In this document: one piece after another, positions 1 to 12,300 of the stretch
Layout of the letters: each line of letters begins with the position of its first letter
How positions within the stretch are numbered: the stretch's first letter is position 1
Source of the DNA: Acanthopleura granulata
Lineage: Eukaryota > Mollusca > Polyplacophora > Chitonida > Chitonidae
NCBI GenBank assembly: GCA_016165875.1
Contig: JABBOT010000016.1
Coordinates: forward strand, 7,126,598 to 7,190,597
Direction: 5' to 3'
DNA length: 64,000 nucleotides
Translations under genes and position numbers: made by a program
Notes under the pieces: generated by a model
What the model saw: only the letters and a program-made list of their open reading frames with translations
What the model was told of the DNA's origin: nothing
The model's database searches: none

Positions 1-267
1 TTTGTCAGGTGCCTAGGGAAAGGCTGAGGTTTACTGACAACACTTTGGTTTCCTCCACCTCTTGAAACTGAGCACCGTTGGATGTGCCCGAAATTCCTGG
101 TAAAAGGATTACACCCCGTTGAGATAAGTAAGTTATGTGGTCTTACTTAAACGGAATTATTTGGACCCCCCCCCCCTCCCGGGCTATGTATAAGTGAAAT
201 GTTCCTGTGCATGGCATGAAATACTAGTGAAATAAATAAATAGAGTGATTTGTTATGGCGTTGCTAG
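1..267 (+). other. Intron upstream of first exon, with SINE remnants
   Basis: No exon seen. Bases 1-100 resemble the end of the SINE-B family (gtgcctag followed by tttcctccacctc). Bases 181-241 resemble the SINE-A tail (tataagtgaaat ... aaataaata). A C-tract lies at 165-177. Confidence 0.5.
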
Positions 268-382
268 GTGGGCGTGACAAACGAGGGGGACCTATCCTGA
301 CCTTCCCCTCCCACACTCACCCAGAGAGGCTCAAGCAGGATGACCTGAAGAAACTGATGAAATACCTGGCCAGTGTTCCCAG
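268..382 (+). CDS. TRIO: Trio exon 1 of window: start of SEC14 domain
   Basis: Acceptor ttgctag, donor gtgagt. The exon opens with two bases finishing a glycine codon (entry phase 1), so at least one coding exon lies upstream outside the window. It reads GRDKRGGPILTFPS, then a basic/acidic helix ending KKLMKYLASVP. GGPILTFP is the signature opening strand of the Trio/Kalirin CRAL-TRIO domain. It ends two bases into a serine codon completed by the next exon. No earlier exon was found in 1-267. Confidence 0.95.
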
Positions 383-3300
383 GTGAGTTACCTACCCTTG
401 GATACTGCCCCATTATGAAAGGGCTTCGTGGTCATTTATTGCTCTTGCTCCCTTTTTTTTTTTTTTTTTGATCTGTTTTCACCCAAATAAACACAGTCAA
501 ATGTTTTGATTGAATGGTGGGTGTTATGTGACTTTTAAGAGATTTAAGCAGATTCGGGTACTGCTTCTTATCTCCCGACTGTGTGAAAAGTTTCTTTAAT
601 ATCAGCATTGCTCTCAGCGTTCATGAATGAAATGTTTTGTTATTATATTAAGAAGAAGAAAGAAAAGACATTTTGAGGATTTCCCTGGCTTTCACTGTTC
701 TGGGAGCATGGTGGAGGTATATGTAGTCTTGTGTGGGGTTACAAGAATTTAAGGAAAACCTTTCGCCTTCCACATGTGTGACAGTTGTCACAAAAGTGTG
801 GAAAATGTGCCACTAATTCCATAGCCATGATATGAGCGAAAAGGTTTTGATGTTCAGCAGTCAGTCAATTAATCAATATGGTGGTATTGTTTTTCAGTGA
901 GGACATCAAAGAGAGAGGCTTCTCTGTGATCCTGGACATGAGAGGCTCTACCTGGCAGACCGTCAAACCCATCGTTAAGGCCTTACAGGTCAGATGCTTC
1001 ACTTAATGGGGAACTGTTCTCACGTAAAGTAACTTGGGCTGAAACTGCATAGTCTGTTGTTCATGCCTGCTATTGCGATGACAGTTTGCGGGCAAAACGG
1101 TAGTGTAGTGCAGTGCTAAAGAATAACAGTCGAATCAGTTTGGGCCCGAGTCGCCATTGGATTGGAGAAGGTACCAAGTGAATTAAGTAAATAAAAGAAT
1201 TTAGGAGAATGAGGTTATTTCCAAACAAATCCCTTTGAATTGATCAGCGGGAAAAGACTTGTGGTGCCTTGGAGACAGTACAGAATTAAAGATGCTTGTG
1301 TGGCCTGTTTGTCACCTTGTAATGTCCATTGAAGACCACATATTTTTCCACCAATATAGTGTGCAAACTAGATGGAAAGATGGGTCATTGATTTGCCAAA
1401 GAGTGGTGGTTTTGTATTCAGGTTATGCTGGTTTCTTCCACGCATGAAAGTCTTTGATTATGGTGTTTAACAACAGTCAAATGCGTGTAAGTAAATAAAC
1501 AAATAAATGCTTAAGTCTTAAAATTGTAATGGTCGAATAAAAGGTATGGATAAATTCATAATGGTATTCATCTGTGCTTTTCACGCATTTGTTAGAACTG
1601 TTATAATATTTGAAGGGATGTGTTTTCTTGTTTCAGGAATGTTTTCCAGGGAGCATCCATGTGGCTTACATTATCAAGCCTGAGAAATTCTGGGAGAAAC
1701 AGCGAACCAGTATCGGCAGTTCCAAGTATAAATTTGAGGTGAGGAGTTTATTTGAAGTGGAAGGCGTATTGTAATGACCTGTTTTGTGAAACGATGATCT
1801 GCATCCTTAATAAAAAAACGTCTTACACTGTATGTTGTTGAAAACATCTCCACAACAGAATGTTGCCATTAATGTTGCAGTTATTGTTGCTCTTAATGTT
1901 AATTAAGGCTGATGTAGTGCACTGGATTAATTTATTGTGGACAGATTTAATGTGAAATGTGGACTGATTTAGTGTGGGCAGATTTAATGTGAAATGTGGA
2001 CTGATTTAGTGTGGACATGTAATGTGAAATATGGACTGAGTTAGTGTGGACAGATTTAATGTGAAATGTGGACTGATTTAGTGTGGACAGATGTAATGTG
2101 AAATATGGACTGAGTTAGTGTGAACAGATTTAATGTGAAATATGGACTGATTTAGCGTGGGCAGGTTTAATGTAAAATGTGGACTGATTTAGAGTGGGCA
2201 GATTTAATGTGAAATGTGGACTGATTTAGTGTGGGCAGATGTAATGTGAAATGTGGACTGATTTAGTGTGGACAGATATAATGTGAAATGTGGACTGATT
2301 TAGTGTGGACTGATGTAATGTGAAATGTGGACTGATTTAGTGTGGACAGATGTAATGTGAAATGTGGACTGATTTAGTGTGGGCAGATTTAATGTGAAAT
2401 GTGGACTGATTTAGTGTGGACAGATGTAATGTGAAATGTGGACTGATTTAGTGTGGGCAGATTTAATGTGAAATGTGGACTGATTTAGTGTGGACAGGTT
2501 TAATGTGAAATGTGGACTGATTTAGTGTGGACAGATGTAATGTGAAATGTGGACTGATTTAGTGTGGACAGATGTAATGTGAAATGTGGACTGATTTAGT
2601 GTAGGCAGATTTAATATGAAATTTGGACTGATTTAGTGTGGACAGATGTAATGTGAAACCTGGACTTATTTAGTGTGGACAGATTTAATGTGGATTTTCA
2701 GTGGCACAAGGGACCTTTTCAGATACTGATGCTCTTTAGTCAGCAACCTACAGATTGATTCTTTGATTTCCCCAGGGCTCTGCCACCACGATGCTGGCCA
2801 CCATCGTATAAGTGAAATATTCATGAGTGTAGGTGTAAAACACCTATCAAATAAATAAAATAAATCAGCCCCTTTGTGCATCAGTTGTGAACTTTCCTAT
2901 TTCCAGACAAGCATGATATCAGTGGACACGTTACTGAAGGTGATCGACCCCGTGCAGTTGACGCGGGAGTTTGAAGGAACGCTAGAATATGACCACGAGC
3001 AGTGGATACAGCTGCGATTGGTAGGTGGCAGAAATTGGCTTGTAGTCAGATTTGCTGGATTCATTAGCACCTAGTCTTCCTCTTAGTAGTTCAGGCTCAG
3101 CTGACACTGGCTTCCTCTCTCACATGGGAAGGTCTGCCAGCAACTTGGGGATGGTCATGGGTTTCCCCTCAGGCCGTGCCCGGTCTCCTCTCACCATAAT
3201 GCTGGCTGCTGTCATGTAAGTGAAATATTCTTGAGTACGGCGTAAAACGTCAATGAAACTAAGCAAATAAATCATATTGAAAGTTGTGCATGATTTTGAC

Positions 3301-6300
3301 TTCAGTACTTGACACAACATCAAGCCAACAGTGTGAACATATCCTCACAGGCTCCACAGTGTCTCTGATTTGCCTATAATATATGTGGTGTAAATTGCAA
3401 CTGGAAATGCTATTTATGTACTTGTTAGGTAAATTTTACATTTCTTGAATGCATAGTATGCATGAAGTTTGTTGGAGAGCACCAAAATGGGAACTGTACA
3501 TGTAGAGATTTCTCTGCGAGTGACAGTCTACGTAATAATAACCGACTGAAAACCTTGAATATTCTTTTTTTCGGTTGTCAAACATTCTGTTTTGAATTGT
3601 CACACTTTCAGAAATTCATCGTCTTTTTTATACATTCTTCATACGTGTTCTCAGATGCTGGAAGAGTTTATCTGGAAGGCTTTGGACTTGCTGGAAAAGT
3701 TGGATGAGTTGGCAGAAATCCTGACGTCCCCAGAGCTGCCAGACGATGTGAGTGGGGCGCAGGGGATGCTGGAAGAGCACAGCCACGTGCGCCAGAGGGT
3801 ACTGCGCGCCCCAGTGGAGGACCTGGCCTTAGAGGGACAGCATATACTCACCTGTATCACTGGGGATGAAACGGGGCGCCCGGGTGAGGGAGAAAAATTC
3901 TGTTTTTAACCTAATATTCCCAGTTCCAAATTGGCAGCATAAGAATTATAGCTCTGAAACTTGTATTTTTCCATTAAGAAAAAAATTATCCAATCTTTCA
4001 AGAAGTCCTCAAAATTCCTGTCTGACTGACCTTGAAATAGGACTCTGAGAATGCGATATAATAAATAGCTCCATCATGGATGGCATTTTTGTATTCTTCT
4101 TGACCTTTACAGCAGTCCTTTCCCTCAGTGAGGTTCTACAAAGGCAGTTTTTAGTAGTTAGTAGTTGAGGCAGAAGTTTAAACTTGAACATGAAGCATAC
4201 AAGCAATATGAAGCATGCAAGCAATATGAAGCATGCAAGCAATATGAAGCATAGTTAAACGCAGAAGTTCTGATTGTCAAAGTTTTGTCTTCAATAACAC
4301 AAGATTAACAATGTCTTCTCAGTTTTCTCTCCAGGGCCAAAAAAAAAAAAAAAAATGAGTGGTGAAATTTTATTTCGGCGTCGACACTATTTAAAACCTG
4401 CATTATGGAATAAACCTGTGAGCCCACTTTCACAATGCTTTGTGAGTTTTGCGTAATTTTTCTCAATAATCCTTGTTGCATTGAGGTGCTGTAACCCAGA
4501 CAACAATGTGACGAGAAGGTTGCAGGAAAGTAGGACCTGACGGCAAAGTCTTCAGCTCAACGCGAAACATCAACCCAGTATCAAAGATCTATGTGCAAAT
4601 CTTTATTCCAGGGAGTGGCGCCAAACCTACGATGATATCCGGAAACGCTGACTTTCAGACGTCTGTACCGCAGATCTCACAGCTTCTAGAAAACCTCCAC
4701 TCAACAAGACAGCATCTCAACCAGCTCTGGACTGCCAAGAAGAGCCGACTGGAACAGTGCTTTCAGCTGCGTCTCTTTGAGGACGATTGTGAAAAGGTGG
4801 CGTCTCGTTACAATACTCTGATTTTTCAACCTTATCTACCACCACTGAAGTTAATACGTCGGTATTTTTTCTTGGAGAACTGCGGGATCTGGAGAAATAA
4901 TTCTTACAATTTTATGAAGCTTATACCAATGGTGACACAAGCAAATCATGTTTGGCTTTATTTTTGCAGTAACTGTGTGCATAAATTACCCTTTAAAAAC
5001 TGCTTTAATGATTGAAAAGGTTCAGGATTTACAGTAATCATCATGAGATTAGGTTTGTTACTAATCCATCCAGACAATTTTTAGATTCACCCACTCTCAC
5101 TGTTTGTATGGCCTGGGTGACAATAATCTTTCGAAGACATTTTTTTTTCTTTTTATGTGGTGCGGTTCGATGTTTGTGAAGAATATCCGACTTTCACCAA
5201 CATGGTTTACCCTGTTCATTCCGGATATCTCTAGCCATGCCATGAAACTGACTGGCAGCCGTAACGGAACTGAAATATTCTTTAACACTGGTGTTTACTC
5301 ACAGTGAAGATAACAAATCAATATTTGAATCCTTCAGAGGGATCATGTAAGAATTTAAAAAGAGTTATGTTTCTCTTTCATCTCTAGAACGATCGATGGT
5401 TGTCATTGTTTGCAGATGTTTGATTGGATTACTCAAAGCCGAGAAGTTTTTCTTGTCAACTACACAGAAATCGGAAGCGCTCATCAGCTGGCGGCAGATT
5501 TGCAATCCCAGCATTCCCAGTTTACTTCTAACTGTATGGTGAGACATTTCTAGTCAGCGTTTTTGTTATTAAAAATATTATTTTTTTATCAGGTTTCTGA
5601 TTGGTCAGAAGCAGGAAGAATATGTTAATATGTTCTCAGTTTAAGCCAATAAATTTGCTCATGATGTATCTCCTCTCCAATCCATTCTGTTGGATTGGCG
5701 TTTATGGTTTACGCTGTTATTTGCAAGCTTCACATCACAGGGCTTGATTTATGTTCAAATTGGTGCCAAAATAATGCGGAAGATCATATGTTTTCGAAAT
5801 GGAATGAAGTTGTTGTTGAATTGTTTGGGTAAATTTGTTTTCATAAAATGTTTCTTTTCTCTCTTGTTATGGCTGTTGTTGATTTCTGTTTAACTCTCTC
5901 ATAAAGTAACACCTCGTTTGTGCTTATATGTCTTTTTCTGAAAACAGCTATTGTGATTAATGTATTTGTTATTTTTTAACATTAATCGGTAAAGTTGAAA
6001 TTCTCTACTGTCAGGCATTACCCCCATTTATTATGGAATGTACCTGACCCAGTGACCTCAAAACATACTTGCCATGTACAGTGTCATTGGAGCAGACCAA
6101 TTTCAGATGGGGTTAATGGGGACCATTATCTGCATTGAGTTAACTCAGTTTCACAAAGCCAATTGTTTTGCTTGGTCTCCTATTCGTATTTGATCGTTGG
6201 AATTTAACAGTTGGTTGCTCAAAATTCAAAACTGCTTTCCTTGAAGAAAAATAAAAAAAAACAAAATGGGCCAACTTAAGAGCTAATTTTGGACTCTGAA

Positions 6301-9300
6301 ATTCACTGTTAATTGGATGCAGATGACTGGCTTGGTAAACTTTCTCTGTGCCAACATTTCAGCTTCTAAGATTTAAGTTTGATGCATTAAACTCGGCTGT
6401 GCATGTCGAAGTTCTCTTGCATGACACAGTCGGTATGTTTGACTCATTGTAGACGACGCCACTGTCCCAAATTATTAGTGAGAGAATTAGAGTGAAGGAG
6501 AGCATTATGCAGGTGTGATTTTATTACTTCTGTCCTTGTTTTTGTCTTGTTTTTATTTACGTCTGCGGTATAGTTGAGCACTGCTGACAGTCACGTGGAT
6601 TGCTGATTCCCTGCGCACTGACTGCAACTTTCACCTTCAACTTTGACCTTGAAGGAGATGTTTACCCTGGGTAGTGACCTTGACATTGATAATGATTTGA
6701 ACAGTGGCCATGGCATTTGTGGTGATATGGATAATGATCCTGATATTTATAGTGATGTGGTCAGTGAACTCGAATCTTACGGTGATTGGGACAGCGACCT
6801 TGACATTTATTGTGTGGACAATGATGTTGACAATTATGATGAATTGGACAATTGACCTTGAACTTTTATCCTTCGACTTGATAGTTGCATGAATTAAAGT
6901 GTTAGAGTTTAATTTGTGCGATGTAAGGAGCAGTTGTTCTTTTGAAGTTGGAAATAAGTAATAATGTTTATCTGCTTCAAACATTTTGGAAAATATATCA
7001 ATTGATTTTCTTCTTTGAGTTTTCATTTTCCAGCTCGAATTTGAAGTTATTTTCTTTTTCAAGCAGATAAATCATCAGTTGATATTGGCTGTAAGTCTAT
7101 CATCTTCAAAAGCTGAACGTTTAAATTGATCTTCTCTGATTTTAATATGATGTATTCGTACCATTTTCAGAAACTTTAATGTATGTACGCCAATTTCTAA
7201 ATCAGACTTTATTTAATTTATGATAGGAATTCTATGAAACCTTGACCCTGAGCTTTTGCTTATTTGGCTCATCATTTGACCGTTTCAGCCTTGATGTCCT
7301 GCTTGACCTTAATAAATAAGCAACAATATCTTATAGAGCTTTCTAACATTTCATCTGAACACCTTAACACTTTTAATAATGCCTTCTAGCTGTTGTATAT
7401 CAAGCACTGTTAGAAAACTTATTTTGTCAGTACACATTTCATGAAGACTGGTACTTTCCTCGGAATTCTTTTTTCTTGGAATGCAGTGTTCTCCTTTCAG
7501 TGGTCTTGTTTTGTAGAACAGCAGTTTTATTTTGGTACGCTGCTCCACAAGCCAAAATCAGTTGTAGTCATCACGCTTTAATATGTCTCAAGAGGCCATA
7601 GGACAGGTTTCTGTTTGAGCGTGGTTGTCCAAAACTTCTTAATTAACAAATAATTGTAGATTTTAAGTATTGTTAATTATTAAAATCAAGGTGAGAATTA
7701 ATTATCAACAAGTGAAAAAGCATCAAAAGTAAGTTACTATCGATATCTCTGCCTTCTCTTTTAATTTGTAAATTATTAACGTGTTCTTCTTTTATAAAAC
7801 TGTTCAAAAATGTGTGTCAGAATTTTCATTTTCTCAGCAACTTCAATCAGTTTCGTGGCAACATGTACATATATCCTGTTGTCTTCATACTTTTAACCAT
7901 GTGTCTGCAGCAGGGTTCCTTTCTACCATACATGTAAGCCAGAGAATCAGCTTGCGAAAGAGTTCCTGTGTGCTTCATACATGTATACCACCAAGCATAA
8001 CAAATAATTTGAATATTTTCTTAAACCCTGTCAGCAGAGGTAGGCACGTTCCCAGCGGTGTTAATAGGCACAGCTTAAAGTGATGCATTTTGGCCCTGCT
8101 TGGACTTTTATTACACCCCTTGTGATTATAAAATGGTGTTTTACATGCCTCTTGGACAGCTGTTGGGCCCCTCATGAATATAAGGTGTTGTTTTTAGGCC
8201 CCTGTTAAGCAGTTGTAGGCCATTCATTAATATAAGTTAGCAGGTTTAAGCCCCTCATCTGAATATGAGGTGGTGTTTTTAGGCCTCTTCGGCTATCTTT
8301 GATCACCTGTTTAATAGAAAGTGAGGTCCTCCGTGGCTCAGTTGGTTAGTACTAGCGCGGTACAATGACCCAGAGGCCTCTCACCAATGCGGTCTCGGTG
8401 AGTTCAAGTCCCGCTCATGCTTCGTTCCTCTCTGGCTATACGTGGGAAGGTCCGCCAGCAACCTGCAGATGGCCGTGGGTTTCCCTCGGGCTCTGCATGG
8501 TTTCCCTCTCACCATAATACTGGCTGCTGTCATATCAGTGAAATATTCTTGAGTACTGTGAATAACACCAATCAAATGAATAAATCAAATTAATAGAAGG
8601 TCTTGGTTTTTTTTTTTTTTTCTTTTTTGGATTTGTGGAATGTGGGAGCCTTTAGGTTCATCTTTTTTATTTCCCCAAAATGAAATGATGTCTTAGGTTA
8701 CCTTTATGACCAATTAGTCAAGGTGCCTTTTACAAATAGCTACGAAAGAAAAGATGAAGAACCTACATATATTGACAGAGGTATTCGACAGGAACCTCAC
8801 GAAACGTTCGATTGAGGAGATGCAACTGTACTGTATCCTGTACATCAGCATCCGAGATCAAAGCGTAAATGACTCCAATGTTACGACTTTCATTTGATCA
8901 TTTACATGGTTTTACCTGTACAGGTGGCATAGAGAAAGCTGAAACATGGTCAAATTCTGATGCTGGAGAAAGAAAACAATGCCAGCCGTTCTGCTTAATT
9001 AGGAATCGTTGCTCTTTCAGTTGAACCTTTTGCAGTGTTGTTAGCATAGTTTACAATAAGTTTTAATGTGTGTGGAATGCATATAAATTCATAAAACTTT
9101 TTTTTTTTTCATTTCAATTCTTGATGATAGGTTTGGATCAGATTATTAATATAAAAAAATTACAACAAATTAAAAATAGTGAGAAAATGCTCCCTAAGTT
9201 TTGCGATGTGAAATTATTCTTGTACAAGTGAAAGTGTAGCCTTTAAAACGAAAGTGAAACTGCTGAAGGGAAAGTGAAACTGAAATTGCTGAAGTGTAAG

Positions 9301-12300
9301 TGATTTTGTTAAATTGAAAGTGATGCAGCCACAGGAAAAGAAAAAGAGGAACCTTATTAAAGTAACCATTTGAAGATGTGAAAACTCAAAAATTTCTCAA
9401 AAATTAAGTGGACTGGTATGCACCCTTAGCTTTGTGTTTGCCAGTAGATTTACAGTATACCTTTTATTTTTATCCTTATTTTTTAGTTGTCGTGCCCTGT
9501 ACTTGTGTTGTGATAATTGCTTGTGTATACACTGGTGTTTTCTAGGCTTTTTATAGTCAGTATGTTGAAAGTTTCAGATTTGTAAGCTTTGTAATTAGTT
9601 GTGCAGTATGATAATTTCTCTGCAAGTATCAAGCACTTGGGTTATTTTGTCTTCAATTTAATTAAGGTAAAAATTAAATGAAGTACTACACCTAGTGACT
9701 AACATCTTTATACAAATTACTAAACACTGTAGTATCTGTGGAATAAGTTATCTCTTCCTGTGTGTCTTAAATGTAACATTATTAGGCAGAATTATGTCAA
9801 GTTTAATCATTACAAGGCTTTTGAAAGGTAATTTTATGACTTTGATATGATTTTCTTCCATTAAGGTAACATTCTTTCAAGTAAAGCTTGATCATTTGGA
9901 AATGTGTTTTGGAGCATGATTCAGCTTCTCTGTTTTTTTTTTTATTTCAAACTTTTATTTGAAACAAAAAACAAAAGAAACACATAAACCAAGGTTCTAT
10001 CACACTGGCATAATGCTCTCCTGCTGTAACGGTTATCTCCCTTTGTTTTATATTCCCTGTGTCCCGTGTATTGCTCCGCTGATATATCAGTACAAACTGT
10101 ATGGTAACTGCTGATGAAAATAGTGCGCGAAAGTTCTTCATATGATGTAAAGTGTATTGTTGTGGAGGTTTGAAGGAAAGTAGTGCATTTCAGTGAATTT
10201 TGGTTGGTTTGGGGATTTTCATATTTTAGTTATAAAAAAAAAAATGAAAATAACAAAAACAAACAGGAAATTTTTGTGGAATTACAAATACAATATTTCA
10301 TTCACTTTCCAGAATGTCTATTTGAATATATCCCGAATCCTGGAGGCGGCGCAGCGGTTGTGCGATGCAGGTCACTACGCCTCGAACACAATACGCCTGC
10401 AGGCGACGCGTTTGGAGAGGGAGTGGAAAAGCCTGGCCGCTGCTTTGGATGACCGGAGTACAGTGCTAGCCATGTCAGTGTTGTTCCACAAGAAGGCCGA
10501 AATGGTAAAGGAAGTTGTCATGAAAGGAATCCAATGGGAATCAATGAAATGTTATCTGATGACGTGATCCAAAGTACTTTAATATTTTACGGGTTTTTAT
10601 CCCTCAGCCGTTATTGGTCAAGGGGTATTCTCACTCTGGTTGTCCCTTCATCTGTCTGTATCATTGTAAACACATGAATGAATAGATGTAGTAGCCAGCT
10701 TTCAAAATTCTGTTCATTTTGTGATTTTTAAATGTGCATTTTTAGATATCCAGATATGTTACAATTTGACAAATGGTGTTGTTGCCACACTGTTGGGGTA
10801 TTTCCAGCGTACTGTTGACCTCAGTAGGAAATGCCTGATAACAGACAACACCCTCGAGCTATTATATCAGACCTCTTCCAGTTAGGCTGCACTATAAATA
10901 GGTCCATGTTAGTGGCAGGTTCAGCGACATGCTGTCAGGATAATGGCTAAATAATGCTGAAAAAGAGGATCCAAATTAACCCAAATCAAGCTGCTCCGAG
11001 CTCTGGCTTTTCATGGGGACAGTGAACAGTTGTCAGTCACATTCACTGAAAAAATCTGATGTATTCCACCATTATGGTGTACACGTGTGTGCATCACATG
11101 GGGGAATGTGAACAGTCTCTTCATCTTAAAAACGAGGGCCTCCGTGGCCAAGGGGATTAGTGTGCCAGCACGGCATTATGACCCTGTGCCTCTCAGCAGT
11201 GTGGTCACTGAGTTCAAGTCCAGCTCATGCTGGCTTCCTCTCATGCTGTACGTGGGAAGGTCTGCCAGCAACCTGAGGATGGTCGTGGGTGTCCGCAGGC
11301 TCTACCCAGTTTCCTTCCACCATAATGCTGGCCGCCGTCGTGTAAGTGAAATATTCTTGAGTACAGCGTAAAACAACAATCAAATAAATAAATAATCATA
11401 AAAACAACCCTAAACCCTGTTAGCCTGTTATTGGCCTATGTACCTGAGAGATTTAACTGGTACAGATCTCAATAGACGATGCTAGAAATCTTGATATCTC
11501 AAACACGACACCTAGTTTCAACAGAATTGTAATTTGTGTACACAAGGATAAATGTGTCTTTCATGTCCCTCTTTGTGTCTATAGTACGTGTGCGAGGTGT
11601 CTGTCTGTCTGTCAGTCTGTCTGTAATCCCTTGTTTAATAATGCCTCTCTTTATGTCCACAGTAACTATACCAGGTGTCTATCTGTTGGTAATTTATTGT
11701 TTAATGCCTCTCTTTGTGTTCACAGTACCTATGCCAGGTTTCTGTCTGTAATCCCTTGTTTAATGCCTCTCTCTGTGTCCAAAGTACCTATGCCAGGTGT
11801 CTGTCTGTCTGTAATCCCTTGTTTAATGCCTCTCTTTGTGTCCACAGTACCTATGCCAGGTGTCTGTCTGTCTGTAATCCCTTGTTTAATGTCTCTCTTT
11901 GTGTCCACAGTACCTATGCCAGGTGTCTATCTGTTGGTAATTTATTGTTTAATGCCTTTCTTTGTGTCCACAGTACCTATGCCAGGTGTCTATCTGTCTG
12001 CAATCCCTTGTTTAATGCCTCTCTTTGTGTCCACAGTACCTATGCCAGGTGTCTGTCTATCCTTGTTTAATGCATCTCTCTCTCTCCCCTCCCCCACAGT
12101 AACTATGCCAGGTGTCTGTCTGTAATACTTTGTTCCATGCCCCTCTCTCTCCCCCCACAGTACCTATGCCAGGTGTCTATCTGTCTGTAATCCCTTGTTT
12201 AATGCCTCTCTTTGTGTCCACAGTACCTATGCCAGGTGTCTATCTGTCTGTAATCCCTTGTTTAACGCATCTCTCTCTCTCCCCTCCCCCACAGTACCTA

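Larger units (their letters stand above)
5539..10312 (+). other. Intron 7 (4.8 kb)
   Basis: It holds an imperfect GAT-rich repeat (6640-6860), a degenerate approximately 60-bp repeat around ggcccctcatgaatataagg (8090-8290), a SINE-A copy (8323-8590) and gaaagtgaaactgctgaag repeats (9240-9330). Otherwise it is AT-rich sequence with no gene. Confidence 0.85.

Noticed and set aside
1..267. Upstream Trio exon in the first 267 bases
   Set aside because: No acceptor/donor pair with an open frame resembling the Trio N terminus. The segment looks like SINE remnants.
1936..2690. CRISPR-like array (and the other regular repeats)
   Set aside because: Units are directly abutting without unique spacers, and the context is a spliced animal gene.
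6637..7062. Minus-strand Ile/Thr/Lys-rich ORF of 141 codons and the Asp-rich + ORF opposite it
   Set aside because: Low-complexity GAT-type repeat within intron 7. No homology or splice context.
8323..8420. tRNA gene at SINE-A heads
   Set aside because: A-box-like and B-box-like motifs are present but the sequence does not fold as a full tRNA and continues into the SINE body.
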